DNA of 64,000 bases. It comes from Capronia americana (Eukaryota; Ascomycota; Eurotiomycetes; Chaetothyriales; Herpotrichiellaceae). Location: the NCBI GenBank assembly GCA_016110215.1, contig JADWQD010000008.1, positions 1,054,001-1,118,000 on the forward strand. Reading direction: 5' to 3'. Below the pieces are notes generated by a model. The model was given only the letters and a program-made list of their open reading frames with translations, did no database searches and was not told where the DNA came from. Made by a program: the position numbers and the translations under genes. Position 1 is the first letter of the stretch. Every line of letters starts with the position of its first letter. This document shows, in pieces, positions 1-11,673 of the stretch.

Positions 1-883
1 GTCACGTACCATGGCAACCATAGGAGCGGCTTTGGAGATATCCGCGTCGGGAAGAACAATGGATGGATCGTTCCCGCCCATCTCCAGGGTGACTCTCTTG
101 ACGGTCTTCGCAGCAGCGGCCATGACCTTCTTGCCCGTGGCGATTGAGCCGGTGAAGCTGATCTTGTGGATATCAGGATGGTCGACCAGTGCAGGACCCA
201 GTTTGTCATCACCGCCGAGAGCCTGGACAAGGCCAGGCGGAAACACTTGGTTTGCAATCTCGACCATCTTCAATGCGGTGTATCTGGGCGGACGTCAGCG
301 TTTCAACTGCAGAAGGGCTTCCTTCGACATACGGCGTGAAGGGGCTCGGCTTGACAATAATGGCATTCCCCATCTGCACTGCTGGCAACACTTTCCCCAA
401 GCTCAGCAACAAGGGGAAGTTCCACGGGCATATCGCCGCGGCGACACCTAACGGCACAAACTTGTTCACAATCTTCCGATCCTCAAGATCGTATGTCTCG
501 CCCTTGGGTTCTTTCAAGTTGATGTGCCAGTCCATGAAACCGGAGACACCTTTTACCTCCGCGGCCCCGAATTGGCGGGGCTTGCCTGTCTCCTTCAGCA
601 GCAAGTCGATGAGCTCCTCCTGATAAGCTTCAATGGCGTCCTTGAAGCGCGCGATACGTTCGGTGCGGTATTCCCACGTCGTTGTCTTCCAGTCTGCATA
701 GGCTTTATTGGCGGCGGCGACGGCATCTTCGATGTCTTCGGGTGTGGCAACAGGGACATCCCAGTTGGGTTGCTTTGTGGTGGGGTCGATACCATGGTAC
801 TTTTGCTTCGAGCTGCGAGGGGAGCCGGCGACGATGTTGGAGAAGGTGTTGAAATCAACTGTCTCAAGCTTTGAGGGAGCCAT
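1..883 (-). CDS. Aldehyde dehydrogenase, N-terminal part (cut by window edge)
   Basis: NAD(P)-dependent aldehyde dehydrogenase superfamily member that would oxidise an aldehyde to a carboxylic acid. Exon 1 (333-883, start ATG at 883) gives about 183 residues ending in SPFTP. A 49-nt intron (284-332, donor GTATGT, acceptor CAG) joins it to exon 2, restoring SPFTPYTALKMVEIANQ. Visible family signatures are the CPWNFPLL segment, the cofactor loop FTGSIATGKKV and LEMGGNDP with the general-base Glu. A GTACGT donor at 9-4 suggests another intron starts at position 9. The catalytic Cys and the C-terminal half lie outside the window. It is divergent from nothing nearby, and it lies outside the apparent metabolic island. 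Substrate is not predictable. Confidence 0.9.
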
Positions 884-2070
884 GGCGGATGATACGGTCT
901 ATCTGTATCTCACAGTTGATTTTGGTTCTTGTACGCGGGGAATGGATAAGCAAATGAGGCAAGCACACCAGACAGTCGAGAAAAACCTCACACCTACTTA
1001 TACCTGCACAATCTAGCCCTTATCGATCTTACCAGGAGTCCAGACATTCGGATTCTCTGCGGCCCGTGCACATTGGCCCTGAGAGGCGCGTAATCACTAC
1101 CCTGGCGGAGTGTGTGTGTGTAATGCTTGCCGACTCCAGAAAGACGGACTGCCCCGCACCCCAGTAAGTCGACGAGGGGCTCCTGGGCGACGAACTACGG
1201 TCTACGGCTATTCCACATCTGGTCAGTCAGATGGCAGCAACGTGCGTGAAAACGAGGTCATCTCCGTTGAGACGGCGATAAAGTTCCCACTGAACAAGGT
1301 TCGTCTATTACTGCAGTTGATTACTGGTGGTAATCGACAAAAAAAGATCGAGGTACTGAGCTACAGTGTTTTCGACAGAAGCGCCAGCCAGTCTAAGGAC
1401 CCATAGCAATCCCGAATGTAACTGGAGGCGATGGCAATGTAATACGGCCGAACCGAGCGCACTGGTCTACTTGACGATTCCGATGAAGACGCAGAGCTGA
1501 AGAAGGGATAGGGATTTTTGGGCCTATGATATTTGTCAACAGCTTGCTCGCCATTGCCCAGGCGGCCGAATGCGAAGTTGGTTGCTTGTCCCTGTTCGAG
1601 TGAGACCCATCCATCTGCTGAGATTGCGTTACGGCCTCCACTCAGCAGGAAGGATCTGTTGAAGCTTGCTTGGCAGGAGTAACATCGTGAATCATAGTGG
1701 ATGCTGCCATCCATTCTGGATTGCTGATACAGGATTACTAGCATAGTGCTTGTCCCCGATTTCCACGCACCGCTATCCGTATGGCGATGAGCAATGAAAC
1801 CGCCCCCGAAGGGACGCCTCATTGACTGCATGGTCAGGTAACCTAGATATTCACACCCTCGCCAACATGAAGTCCCGTTCACACCGGAGCACTGTGTCAA
1901 GGCCATAACACGCTGGGACAAACATGTCTGTGAAGAGCTTCGTCCGACTCCGAATGCCGCTAACTATGCAGTGAACTGAAGCTGACATGGGGCCATCTCG
2001 GTTGAGAGTCCCGCTGTCCTGTTCTTCGACCTTCTATCAAGCAAGGAGCCGCCATCCTGTGAATGTCTAA
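884..2070. other. Intergenic, no gene recognised
   Basis: About 1.2 kb between the ALDH start and the 3-prime end of the Clr5-domain gene. It should contain the ALDH promoter. Short open frames exist (for example 1361-1921 on the minus strand), but they show no recognisable domain, no plausible splice continuation and compositionally odd translations. Confidence 0.5.
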
Positions 2071-3899
2071 TCAAACTCGTTTGAGCAGGACGACAAAAGT
2101 GGCCTTCTTGGTCTTGGTCTGAACGTGATCAAGATAGGCCTCCAACTCCTCATTTTCGTCAATGCGATAGGGAATTTCATTGCCACCAGCATCCTTCTCC
2201 ACTCCGTCGATCCGTTCGGCGGTAGAATTGGGATACTTATTTGCGATCAGCGTACGAAGTTCCTGCACAGTATGATTTGCCAAAGAGCCCAGCCAGAGTT
2301 TGGTCGCAGTGTACATGGTAGACTCTGGATGAGGACGGATGTACACAGGCGTCAACGTCGAGACCTGTGGAGTGCCGAGATTGTCTGCCACCTGCAGCAA
2401 ATTCGGGTCGATTTGAAGGTCCGACAAATCATTCTGTGGCGCAGGGTTGGACACCTCGCCAAACGGATTAGCGGGCAAGGCGGCTGTATAGGAGTTCGTG
2501 GTGGGAGCAGGAGTGGGAGCGGGCCGCCTAGTCATTGCAACATCTCCTCGTGCAGAAGGCTGTGTAGGCTTGCTCTTCCGGAACACCCCCTTCTTCTTGG
2601 CGCGATCATCTCGGACTCGTTTCATGACGTCGCGACACAAGAGCTCCATGGCATCGAGCTTCTTCTTGTGGTCGGGGTCATTTTCTGGGCCTGGTGCTAG
2701 GAGAGCTTGCAGGTACGAGTTGTTGGCAACCCAGCGGTCTTTGAGATCCTTCCACTTCTCAGGACCCATCTCAAGTTTGCTGGTGTAGTGTTCCGACTCG
2801 AGGATGTCGTAAAACTCGCCACGGATTTGACGGCTCTGGTCAGGATTCAAGCCCAGAACATTCTTGGATTGCAAGATCGTCAGTCGTTTGCCCATAGTAC
2901 GAATGCGTTTGGTGACATCGGTGCAGATGACGTCCAGAGCGAGATCTTTGGATTGAAGGTTCGATGTGTCCTGCCACATGACGCGCTGCAGCTGAGCACT
3001 CTCACGGATCAGACGGTCCTTGATGGCTTGCCACTTCTCGGCGCCAGCAACAGTCTTTTGCATGATCTGCTCTTCTTCACACATCGCCTGGAACTGGTCG
3101 CGGATGGCGCGATAATCTCTCACCTCGAGACCCAAGATATGCCTACTCTCCTCGAGTGTAGTCTCGGAAGGGAACCGAGGTGGGAGCCCGGCTGGATCAG
3201 CTGGGAGCCCGGCATAACCCTTGGTTCGACGACGACGCTTCTTCTCGGCCCACCGTTTGTCACTGATGCTTTGCAGCTCTTGAAGTCTCTCCCTCTGACG
3301 CTCGACAAACTCCGGTGGCGGATCTTCCAAGTCTTGAGGTTGAGCAACTTGGGCAGGTTCCGGGACGCCGTCATCCTTCGCAGCTTGGAGTAAATGCACT
3401 TCGAGCGCAGCCTCGGTGTCATCGCCAGGTGCAGGTTTAGCACCGTTGGGGATCCGCATGAGCCAGCGATTCTTGGCGCGCAGTCTCATCAGCTCACGCT
3501 CCTTGATATCGTGACCTTCGGCCTGAAGAGTCTGGAGCATGCTGCGCTGACTGTAGTTGGCCTCCCAGAGCTCTTTCACACGTTCGAGAAGGTCATTATC
3601 GCGGAAGGTTGGCTTGCGCTTCGACGGAAAACCCCATCGCTTGAACTGAGTTTGAAAGGCGCGCTTCGAAGGCGCGAAATTGGCCGTGTCGCGCATGTGC
3701 TGCATGATGTCCTCGAGAGACTGTCTTCTGGTCAGCGAGTGCGGCGATGAAAGAAGGGTCAGTGGTGTGATGTTGACAGACCTTTCTCTCCTCGATGTAG
3801 AGTTTGTAGCACACATCTTTGTGCGGTTCCCAGTTGTACACCTACGCGACGAATTAGTCGAGAATGTCTCTGCGCGAGCGATGCGGCCCTGTATACCAT
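2071..3899 (-). CDS. Clr5-domain protein
   Basis: Three-exon model: 3897-3899 (ATG only), 3782-3841 and 2071-3720, with introns 3842-3896 (55 nt) and 3721-3781 (61 nt), giving about 570 aa. Splicing assembles the N-terminal Clr5 domain, starting MVYNWEPHKDVCYKLYIEE and continuing through SLEDIM, APSKRAFQTQFKRWGFPSK. The Clr5 domain is a fungal module found at the N-terminus of many ascomycete proteins and is presumed helical and nucleic-acid or protein binding. After it comes a conserved block ending ELMRLRAKNRWLMRIPNG, then a long charged, partly repetitive helical region with two related segments (around YRAIRDQFQAM and RQIRGEFYDILESEHY). The C-terminus ends in a compact segment rich in Glu/Lys. 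Likely nuclear. An in-frame Met 22 codons upstream is possible, but the MVYN start matches my recollection of this family best. Confidence 0.8.
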
Positions 3900-4174
3900 G
3901 ATGCTTGGCCGTAAAGCCGAAAGCGCGTTTGTTGTGTGGAGCGTTTGATCGAGGTGGTGCAACGAGGCAGGAGTTCAGAAGGTGCAAATTCTCGGGCAGA
4001 GCAGAAGTCGTCTGCAGCTCCAGCTCCGGAATGGAACAACGTCTCTCCGAGGCTTTGGTGCCACGCTGGAATTCCAAGTCATTTAAACCTCAAGGTGAAT
4101 TCATGCGCTGCTGGTAACCGTTGCGGGATTACTCGGTACAGTAAGTATTGTCCCTTTCAAGTAGGAAATGACTT

Positions 4175-5645
4175 CTAGCTGCTCTTGTTCTTGACAGCGG
4201 TATCATCTAATTTTCGAGGATCTCTGGGTCCTATCATCCGTCTCCATTCATCGTCAATTCCCACTCTTTCACTCCTCCGCTTCTTCAACCATCGCGCCTG
4301 CCCTTCCCTTGTCTGCTGATCCCACCGAGCGAGCTCGGATGCCGTAAACGATGCTGCTGCCGCCGCACATTCCGTAGCTCTTTCCATGGGCACCAGATGA
4401 CCGCAGTCCAACACGACCTCTTTCACCTTGCCTTCTGCAACACCTCCACTTCCACCAACTCCAATTCCAGTTGTCTCCATTTTCTTTCTTCTCAACTCCG
4501 GCGTCGCAAGTTCAGAGTGTTTTCCGAATATGTATAGAACAGGTGGTTTTAGCTCTGGCAGTCGCCGGAATATTTGGGCCGGCTCAGGCCGATAGAAAGG
4601 GTAGTCTTCCTCAACATCATCTGGGTGCATATCACCGTACACAGCCCGATCCTTCTCCGGTGCAATGCCTGAAGTTCCGTGGTACTTCGGCCTCAAATAT
4701 GAGAAGACTTCTTGCGACTTCGGGGTTGTGAGTGTTACGGGGAGCTCTTTGCCCTCACCTATGTATGGGTACATTTCGGTAGGGAGGTCCCGTAACCCGT
4801 ACTGCACCCACTTCTCAAACACCCGAGAATCCCAGGCCCGATAGAATTTGCTGTTCTCAAATTTTGCCCTCGCTTCTTCTCGGGAATTCCAAATGTCACG
4901 ACGGTAAGTTGACGGCTTTGCAAAACTTCTGCTTGGATTCTCTGTCTGGATAACGGGGTCGATGAGAATCAATCCCTGCAGCAGTCGAGGATGGAGAAGT
5001 GCCAATTGAGCCCTACAAAGAGTCAACATCTCCCCGCAAGCACAATCGGACAGATTTACAGTTGTGATCCTCCCATGCTGTGGCCGATGCCGACGAGCGG
5101 CTGGGGCATCTCATCTTGCTTTTGGTTAATAAGAAAGAGGAGGTCTCTGGCACCGTCCCACCAGTTCGCTATGCTTGATCAGTTCGAGATATTCTCAAGC
5201 GAAGATGATGCGTGAGCATACGGTCATTCCCCAATACCTTCTCGTTGATGATATAGCTCTGACCTTGGTGGGCCAGGTCGGGGATCCAGATCGCTCGGAT
5301 CCTCCTTCCCAAAGCTCTCAATTTCTCGTAGAGATCGTCAAACATTGGCTCGTAAAGCTCCTACGTGCAATGTCAGAATGTTACAGTTCAGAAGGAACCG
5401 AAAAGAGCTCATTGCACACTGACCTTTGGAAAGCCGTTCGCATGTGCGGCAATGAAGGTGACATCTCCCAGCGATGTGATTTTCTGGTCGTATGGCACAT
5501 ATTGCTTCACCGCGAGCTTCAACTTATTTTCGAAACCCGCTTCCGTCCCGCGTGGCCACTCTCGTGTATGCTGCGTGCGCACTTCATGCTCGATCACCCG
5601 AAAGTGAGACAACCAGCGCTTTCCGGAGATTGTTTCCTTAAACAT
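4175..5645 (-). CDS. Alpha/beta hydrolase (AB hydrolase-1 type)
   Basis: Four exons: 5424-5645, 5222-5360, 5060-5168 and 4175-5012. The introns are 5361-5423, 5169-5221 and 5013-5059 (63, 53 and 47 nt), giving about 435 aa. Splicing yields the oxyanion-side motif HANGFPKELYEPMFDDL, the nucleophile elbow GIGHSMGGSQLAQLAL (Ser of G-x-S-x-G) and, near the C-terminus, VLDCGHLVPMERA carrying the catalytic His. The acid is probably in the VLYIFGKHSE segment. This is a fungal serine hydrolase type with unpredictable ester, lactone or thioester substrate. The start is uncertain: in-frame ATGs also exist at 5690, 5720 and 5801, and I prefer 5645 because conserved sequence begins just after it. It is divergently arranged with Zn2Cys6 regulator 1 across about 580 bp, so it could belong to the island as a lactone or ester hydrolase, though this is inference only. 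Confidence 0.82.
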
Positions 5646-6224
5646 AACTCTCTCGAAGGAGGCACGACTTGTGCCACGGATTGGCCGCATGGTCTCACAA
5701 AGTCGGTGAACGAAGAGCATTGCATGATTACAGCATACAGGATTTAACGTGAAGCACTTCAATTGATTGTCTATGTATGAAAGGAAAAAGGAAAGAAACA
5801 CAGCCTTACGCTAAAACCCCAGCCAATTAGAGCACAGAGTTGGATGCCTGTACAATAGGCTTACGTATATGTCAGCCTTGCCATGTCACAGGCCGCTGTC
5901 GGTGTGGGAAGTGTGCCGATTTGCCCGCTTGCCCGCTTGCCACCCCTGAATCGATTCGATGTGGGGTATTGTCGTCCTTCTCCAGATCCGGGGTCCCCGT
6001 TCCGGGTCCACTGCCGACTGAATCCCTTCGGGATGGAGTTCAGTCAGAGTATTCTGACGCCTATCTTCTGTTCCACCAACTCCAATTCCCTTTTGCGTTG
6101 TGCAGGCGTAAGACTTGTCGGTGCGACAATTGGGATGATACAGATCTCCAGCGTCGCCCGAAATCTCTTTGCTGGGGTGGCCTCTGGATAAGTATTATCG
6201 TGTTCTCCATCCCAAAAAGACGAT
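5646..6224. promoter_or_regulatory. Divergent promoter between hydrolase and regulator 1
   Basis: Shared upstream region of the minus-strand hydrolase and plus-strand Zn2Cys6 regulator. It contains a perfect 11-bp palindrome CGGGGTCCCCG at 5989-5999, followed a few bases later by CCGGG. These CGG/CCG-rich inverted elements resemble sites used by Zn2Cys6 factors, so autoregulation is possible. No gene was seen here. Confidence 0.35.
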
Positions 6225-8447
6225 ATGGTACGAGAAAAGCACCCTTCAACTTACCGTGGAAAGTATCCCAGGGCTTGTTCCAATTGTAAACGAAGGAAAG
6301 AACGCTGTGATGGGAGGTCCCCGTGTGAGCGATGTGTCTACCGCAACGTCGCTTTCGAGTGTCATCCGGTTCCTCCAAAGCGGCGACGTGATTCGGCACA
6401 AGCTGGCAATGCCCAGACACCATCTCCACGCCCCGATACCGACGCAGGCCCAGTACACGGGGCAGACGACAGCCACGGGTTTTTGGATCAGCTGGAGCTG
6501 CAGACGTTCAACCAAATGGATGACACCTGCCGAGACTGGACTTTTGACGACTCGCCTCCGGCGTCCATCCGTGGTCAGATGTCCAGGATGCTGCGCGACT
6601 CGCGGGGCAAGTACATGTTCATCGGTGACTCGGCAAATTTATCCTTCCTTCAAAGCATCCGGAAACTGGTGGAGTGTTCCATAGGACAGTGTACTTTCAC
6701 AAAAGATCCACTTCGGTATCAGATGGTTGAAGCTGCCCCTACCGGCCAATCCAGCTTGCTACAAGCAAACACGAGACAGCTTGCGTCCACCTTCACCCTT
6801 GAACAGGCCACCTACCTCATTCGACGCTATTTTCTGGCCACGAATTGTGTTCTTGACCTATTCGATGAAGCAGATCTGCTGGAAAAACTACCAGCATGGC
6901 TGGGGAGGAGTATCCCGGCGGAGATGGATATCCTCACCCCGATATATTATCTCATCTTCGCAGTGGGTGCGCAAACATGTCCTGAAGACAAGGACGATCT
7001 TGCCCAGACATGCTTCAACCACGGCCGCTACTTCAGCTTGTCCGAAGATCCCAGTATCTCTACTGTCCAAGCCTACGCCTTGATCACCATGTACCTTCTC
7101 AATGCAGCGCGGAGGAATGCTGCGTTCATGAATTTGGGGACTGCTGTGAGAGCCGCATACGCCCTCGGTCTCCATCGTAAGGAGATTGCCGCACTCTTCC
7201 CGCCGGCCGAGTTCAAGACCCGGGAGAGGCTTTGGAGAGTGATCCGGATCCTAGATCTATTTATGAGTGCATCCCTCGGGCGACCGCCGTCGACATCGGA
7301 AACTCGAGATACTCGGTCTACAGAAAACTTTTCTGCCTCAACAGACCTCTGCGCGATGTTTGAGACAATCCTGAACGAAGTCTACTCCAAAAGAATGATC
7401 TCAATCGCAGCGTTGGAGAAGGTTAGCGAGCATCATAGACAGTGGGCTGCATGCTTTCAAAAGGGTCTAGCCGAGGATGGCATACAGTCAACCGATACTC
7501 TCGATGACGGGAGATGGCCTAATATCGGACTTTTGCACGTTAAAGAAGCATACTACTGGACTATAATGCTTCTGACACGCCCGTTCCTGGTCGACACGGT
7601 ATCGTCTCGGGTAAGTTCAGCCAATATTATGGCGCCGGTGGAGGAGACAGTCGGAAGCCGTGGGACGGCCAGCACGACCCAAATGCTTGTGCATGCCTGT
7701 ATCGATTCCGCGATCCGCACCCTCGAGCTATTACGAATTCTGCTTGAGTACGATGATATCCCCAAGCGGCTTCCCTTCGTTGTCAATTCAATTTTCGTTT
7801 CCGCGCTTGTACTCGGCCTTGCCCACTTTGGCGACGTGGGTAAAATCTTTCCCTTAGATGTTCATCTCAAACTCGCCCATCGACTCCTTGGCATATTCCC
7901 CCACGACGCCCTTGCTCGAAGGAACATGACGATTGTCGAATATCTTATCGACGCTTGCGACACCATTACGGAGAAGCGCATCGAGCTGGGCCGGAATCGC
8001 TACAACTCCTTCGTCAAAGGAATGTTTGGCAGGATTGATGAAGACGAGGAGCCGAGGGGCGCCGCCGTGATACCGCCGACGACGTCGAACGAAGAGCCCA
8101 TATCCACAATATACGGTTTGGATGAGCCCGATCCGTCGCATCACATGGAAGATTCTTTCCAACTGCCCATCGACGAGGTCGGCAAACTTGGCAAACTTGG
8201 CAGCACGACGCAGTTCAACCCGCCTTCGCGTGGCCAGGCCCAAATGAGCGGAACTGCTCTGACAGACACGGAAATCCAACTTGGAGGTCGTGACACTGTT
8301 GCCGACCCATTCATGGAAAAGGACATGATGATGACACAGGAAGGATTCGAGGCGGCGCTGCAGTTCATGTCACCAACGACATTATGGTTTGACTCATATA
8401 ACGAGACGTTTCCACTCTTTTCGACAATGGGCATCGCCGGGACCTGA
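6225..8447 (+). CDS. Zn2Cys6 transcription factor 1
   Basis: Intronless, 740 aa. The N-terminal Zn2Cys6 binuclear cluster has Cys at 18, 21, 28, 34, 37 and 46 (CSNCKRRKERC ... CERC ... C), followed by a basic stretch (PPKRRRD), the classical GAL4-type DNA-binding arrangement. Residues of about 190-420 form a fungal-specific transcription factor domain (PF04082-like), seen in YLIRRYFLATNCVLDLFDEADL, YALITMYLLNAARRNAAFMNLG and VRAAYALGLHRKE. The C-terminus is acidic and low complexity, with a hydrophobic/aromatic tail that may activate transcription. It lies at the left border of the metabolic island and is read toward BVMO1, so a pathway-specific regulator is likely. A GTAAGT at 7611 was not used as a splice site because the frame stays open and family-like. 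Confidence 0.92.
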   Translation: MVREKHPSTYRGKYPRACSNCKRRKERCDGRSPCERCVYRNVAFECHPVPPKRRRDSAQAGNAQTPSPRPDTDAGPVHGADDSHGFLDQLELQTFNQMDDTCRDWTFDDSPPASIRGQMSRMLRDSRGKYMFIGDSANLSFLQSIRKLVECSIGQCTFTKDPLRYQMVEAAPTGQSSLLQANTRQLASTFTLEQATYLIRRYFLATNCVLDLFDEADLLEKLPAWLGRSIPAEMDILTPIYYLIFAVGAQTCPEDKDDLAQTCFNHGRYFSLSEDPSISTVQAYALITMYLLNAARRNAAFMNLGTAVRAAYALGLHRKEIAALFPPAEFKTRERLWRVIRILDLFMSASLGRPPSTSETRDTRSTENFSASTDLCAMFETILNEVYSKRMISIAALEKVSEHHRQWAACFQKGLAEDGIQSTDTLDDGRWPNIGLLHVKEAYYWTIMLLTRPFLVDTVSSRVSSANIMAPVEETVGSRGTASTTQMLVHACIDSAIRTLELLRILLEYDDIPKRLPFVVNSIFVSALVLGLAHFGDVGKIFPLDVHLKLAHRLLGIFPHDALARRNMTIVEYLIDACDTITEKRIELGRNRYNSFVKGMFGRIDEDEEPRGAAVIPPTTSNEEPISTIYGLDEPDPSHHMEDSFQLPIDEVGKLGKLGSTTQFNPPSRGQAQMSGTALTDTEIQLGGRDTVADPFMEKDMMMTQEGFEAALQFMSPTTLWFDSYNETFPLFSTMGIAGT

Positions 8448-9979
8448 GCCCCTGGGAGGTGAACCTTGTTGTTTTGATCTATCTCTCCCTGATGACTTGC
8501 AACGACAGTGACGACAAGGAGGCCTATGCCATAGTAGGCAACTAAGTAGTCAGGTGTCATTCATGCGTTATCGGAGGGTTTTACTGCTCCTCACGCGGTC
8601 ACCGGGTCGCTCAGCTCACTGATTGGAATGGTTTTGATTCCGAAAAGCTTAACCTGGAGGTCCGAAGGCGAGCATGAAAGGTGGAGTAAATTGGGTCCGA
8701 TCGATCAGGAGCCGAAATTATAGGGAGGGGGAGGGGGAGGGGGAGTTCGCAGCCGGTTGCACAAAGGCATAAAGGTACAATTTCCGATAAGCTACTTCCA
8801 AGTTTGTATTCACTCGTGACTGGATCTTCTCTGTTGGCAAGGCATTTGCTTTCGGCATCTCAGCCTGGTACCGAAACCCCGAAAATACTCCCAAGAAGCA
8901 AGATCCCGAAAAGGACGGATTGGCTGTTTGGGTTGGGGGAGACCCCGATGACATTGCCATGGCTGTTCCAGAATGACACGTGGGTGCTGAGACAAACTGT
9001 CCCCCGGTGCACTCTTGTAGCGGTTGACGATTCGCACATCGTAGAAAAAAAGGATGCTGTTGTGGAAGCAAGGGTCCCAGGAAACGAGAGAACTTCGCCT
9101 CTTATGATCAGATCACTGAACAAGAGAACAAAAGTCAATCAAGCCCATTCCACTCTTTAACAATTGCGCTTTCTTAACTGCGAGGCCCCGCCGCTTGGAA
9201 GAAAAGACGTTGTGAACCATTACCCTGCCTAGTCTTTCAGTTTGGCCCGAAATTCAAGGTATTCAGAAGCCTACCTCCGAGTATAACATCCGCCACCTGG
9301 TCTTGAGTTGGAGCAAGCTGCTGACTGCCCATAGTTGGAGCAAGCACTTGGTATGCGGCTTATTCAAAGGGGAGCGCTCTCGAGATGCGTGTGCCGGACA
9401 ACAAGCAGGCTAGACATAAGAAGTGAAGGTCTAAATTTCATTTTGCAACTCAACCCTCACCATCATGCACGATGCCATCTTGTGTTTACGTTGAGCTAGA
9501 AAGCTCGATAAACCGCCAACAAGTCGCTTCGGAGGACGAACCGCCGACGAGCGTCTGCTCCTTCGGAACCTACAAAACGTTGACCCAGAAAAGAAGACAA
9601 TCAACCCATATCTCCGAACCCTGGACTAAAGGAGCACATGAGAATTCACGGTCCGATGATCCAAGGCCGAAGCTTTTTGTGCAGTTCCATCTACAATCCT
9701 TTCGGAACCTAGAAGACCTGACGGTCAAGAGTGGGGTGATGTTTGCCTCCGACGATTCTGTTTGGGTAGTCCCATCCGCTAGGTCTGGGGATGGGATGTC
9801 AGGGTATATATCATGGCCACCCTGAGAGTGCCATAAAGAGTGACCGCGAGGATGCGTTGAACGAAGTTGCCTGGTTCAGCCTGTCGCAACAATTCAGTCC
9901 AGAACCATCTGGAAATTTATTTTGGTCCGAATCTTTACTTACATCTGTATTCCTCGAACGTTACGCCGGAATTGCCAGC
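8448..9979. promoter_or_regulatory. Long BVMO1 upstream region with G-rich tract and TATA
   Basis: No gene recognised in 1.5 kb. It holds a G-quadruplex-type tract at 8723-8743 (four G runs of 3, 5, 5 and 5 separated by single A), a CGG-N8-CCG element at 9530-9543 of the kind bound by Zn2Cys6 dimers, and a TATATA box at about 9804-9810, roughly 170 bp before the BVMO1 start codon. Confidence 0.4.
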
Positions 9980-11673
9980 ATGTCCAGTGTAACATCGCCG
10001 GTGGCGGATTCACCGACACAAGATGTGGAAGAACTTGATGCCCTTGTCGTTGGGGCTGGCTTCGGCGGAGTCTACCAGCTCCACAAGTTGCGCCAGGAAG
10101 GTTACAAGACTAAGTTGGTCGACTTTGCCTCTGATTACGGCGGTGTCTGGTTCTGGAACCGTTACCCAGGTGCACGCGTCGATAGTACCATTCCTCACTA
10201 TGAGTTTTCAGACCCGGAACTATGGCGGACATGGTCATGGACGCAACGCTTTCCTGGATCTGCAGAACTACGAGAATACTTTCATTTCGTCGCGGATAAG
10301 TGGGATCTAAGAAAGGACACATACTTCAATACGCGTATCACCGCGGCTGAGTGGCAAGACGATCAGGGAAAATGGCTGGTAACTGCTGCCAGCGGCAAGC
10401 GGCTCCTTGCGAAATACTTCCTTTTGAACACTGGCTTTGCTGCAAAGAGGCACATCCCAGACTGGAAAGGCATCGACAAGTTCCAAGGGACTTGGGTCCA
10501 TCCTTCATATTGGCCGGAACAGGAACCTGATCTCAAGGGCAAACGAGTCGCGGTCATTGGAACGGGCTCAACTGGTGTTCAACTCGCCCAAGACCTCAGT
10601 AAAGTGGCCGGGGAATTTGTCCTGTTCCAGAGGACTCCCAATCTTGCTCTGCCTATGAAGCAAGTCGAATACACCGGAGATGAACAGGCCTTTCCAAAGG
10701 AGAACTACGTCAAGTTCTTCCTCGAAAGATCCCAGAGCTTTGGGGGGTTTTCGTTCAATTTCCTCCCACGAGGTACATTCGACGACACCCCAGAGCAAAG
10801 ACAGGCCACTTACCAACGATTGTGGGATGAAGGTGACTTCCACTTCTGGCTAGCTACGTATCACGACATGCTGTTCTCCTGGGACGCCAACAAAGAGGCT
10901 TATGAGTTCTGGCGGGACAAGGTCAGAGCTCGAATCAGGAACCCCAGGGTGAAAGAAATTTTGGCGCCCGAAGTTCAACCTCATGCGTTTGGATGTAAGC
11001 GCATCTCGTTGGAGAACGGGTTCTTCGAGATATTCGACCAGCCGCACGTTTCACTGGTAGATATGAAAACTACCCCCATCGTCGAGGTGACCGAGAAGGG
11101 AATCCAAACTACCGAGAAGCTGTGGGAGTTTGACTACGTCGTCTGTGCTACCGGTTTTGATGCCCTCACCGGCGGTCTAAACGATATTGACATCCGCGGA
11201 CGAGGCGGACACAAGTTGCTAGACAAGTGGAAGAGAGGAGTCCAAACATACCTGGGACTCGCAGTTTCTGGATTCCCAAACATGTTCTTCACTTACGGGC
11301 CCCAAGCGCCAACGGCGTTATGCAACGGACCCACCTGTGCTGAGTTACAAGGTCAATGGATCGTGGACTTGATAAATTACATGCATGAGAAAGGCTTCAA
11401 GTCCGCCGATGCTCAAGAAGAAGCCGAAGTCGAGTGGGCGAAAGGCGTCAAAAACCTGGCCAATGCTTCGTTACTCCCAAGCGCAAAATCGGTGAGTTCA
11501 ACTCCAAGCTGTCGTCTCCTGTGCCCCTGCTAACGCGAATCAAGTGGTACATGGGCGACAATATTCCAGGCAAAGTGAGAGAGCCCTTGATCTACCTGGG
11601 AGGCGTTCCCACATACTACAAAACAATCAATGAATGTGCTGCAGGAGGTTACGCAGGTTTCAATCTGTCATGA
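9980..11673 (+). CDS. Baeyer-Villiger monooxygenase 1 (FAD, NADPH)
   Basis: Exons 9980-11491 and 11545-11673 with a 53-nt intron (11492-11544, GTGAGT...AAG), giving 546 aa. This is a class B flavoprotein monooxygenase that inserts oxygen next to a ketone to form an ester or lactone. The FAD-binding Rossmann motif is GAGFGG (residues 25-30). The type I BVMO fingerprint FxGxxxHxxxWP is intact as FQGTWVHPSYWP (168-179), and the NADPH Rossmann motif is GTGSTG (194-199). The VWFWNRYPGARVDS block and the C-terminal WYMGDNIPGKVREPL block are typical of cyclohexanone/steroid-type BVMOs. The start was chosen at MSSVTSPVAD because the in-frame upstream extension (from 9791) overlaps the TATA-containing promoter and looks non-protein. 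The paralogue at 32079-33765 shares all these blocks. Confidence 0.95.

Noticed and set aside
1361..1921. 186-codon minus-strand open frame as a gene
   Set aside because: No recognisable domain, odd composition, no upstream or downstream exon that extends it.
9791..9979. N-terminal extension of BVMO1
   Set aside because: It spans the promoter TATA region and reads unlike protein; the FAD motif sits at the normal distance from the 9980 ATG.
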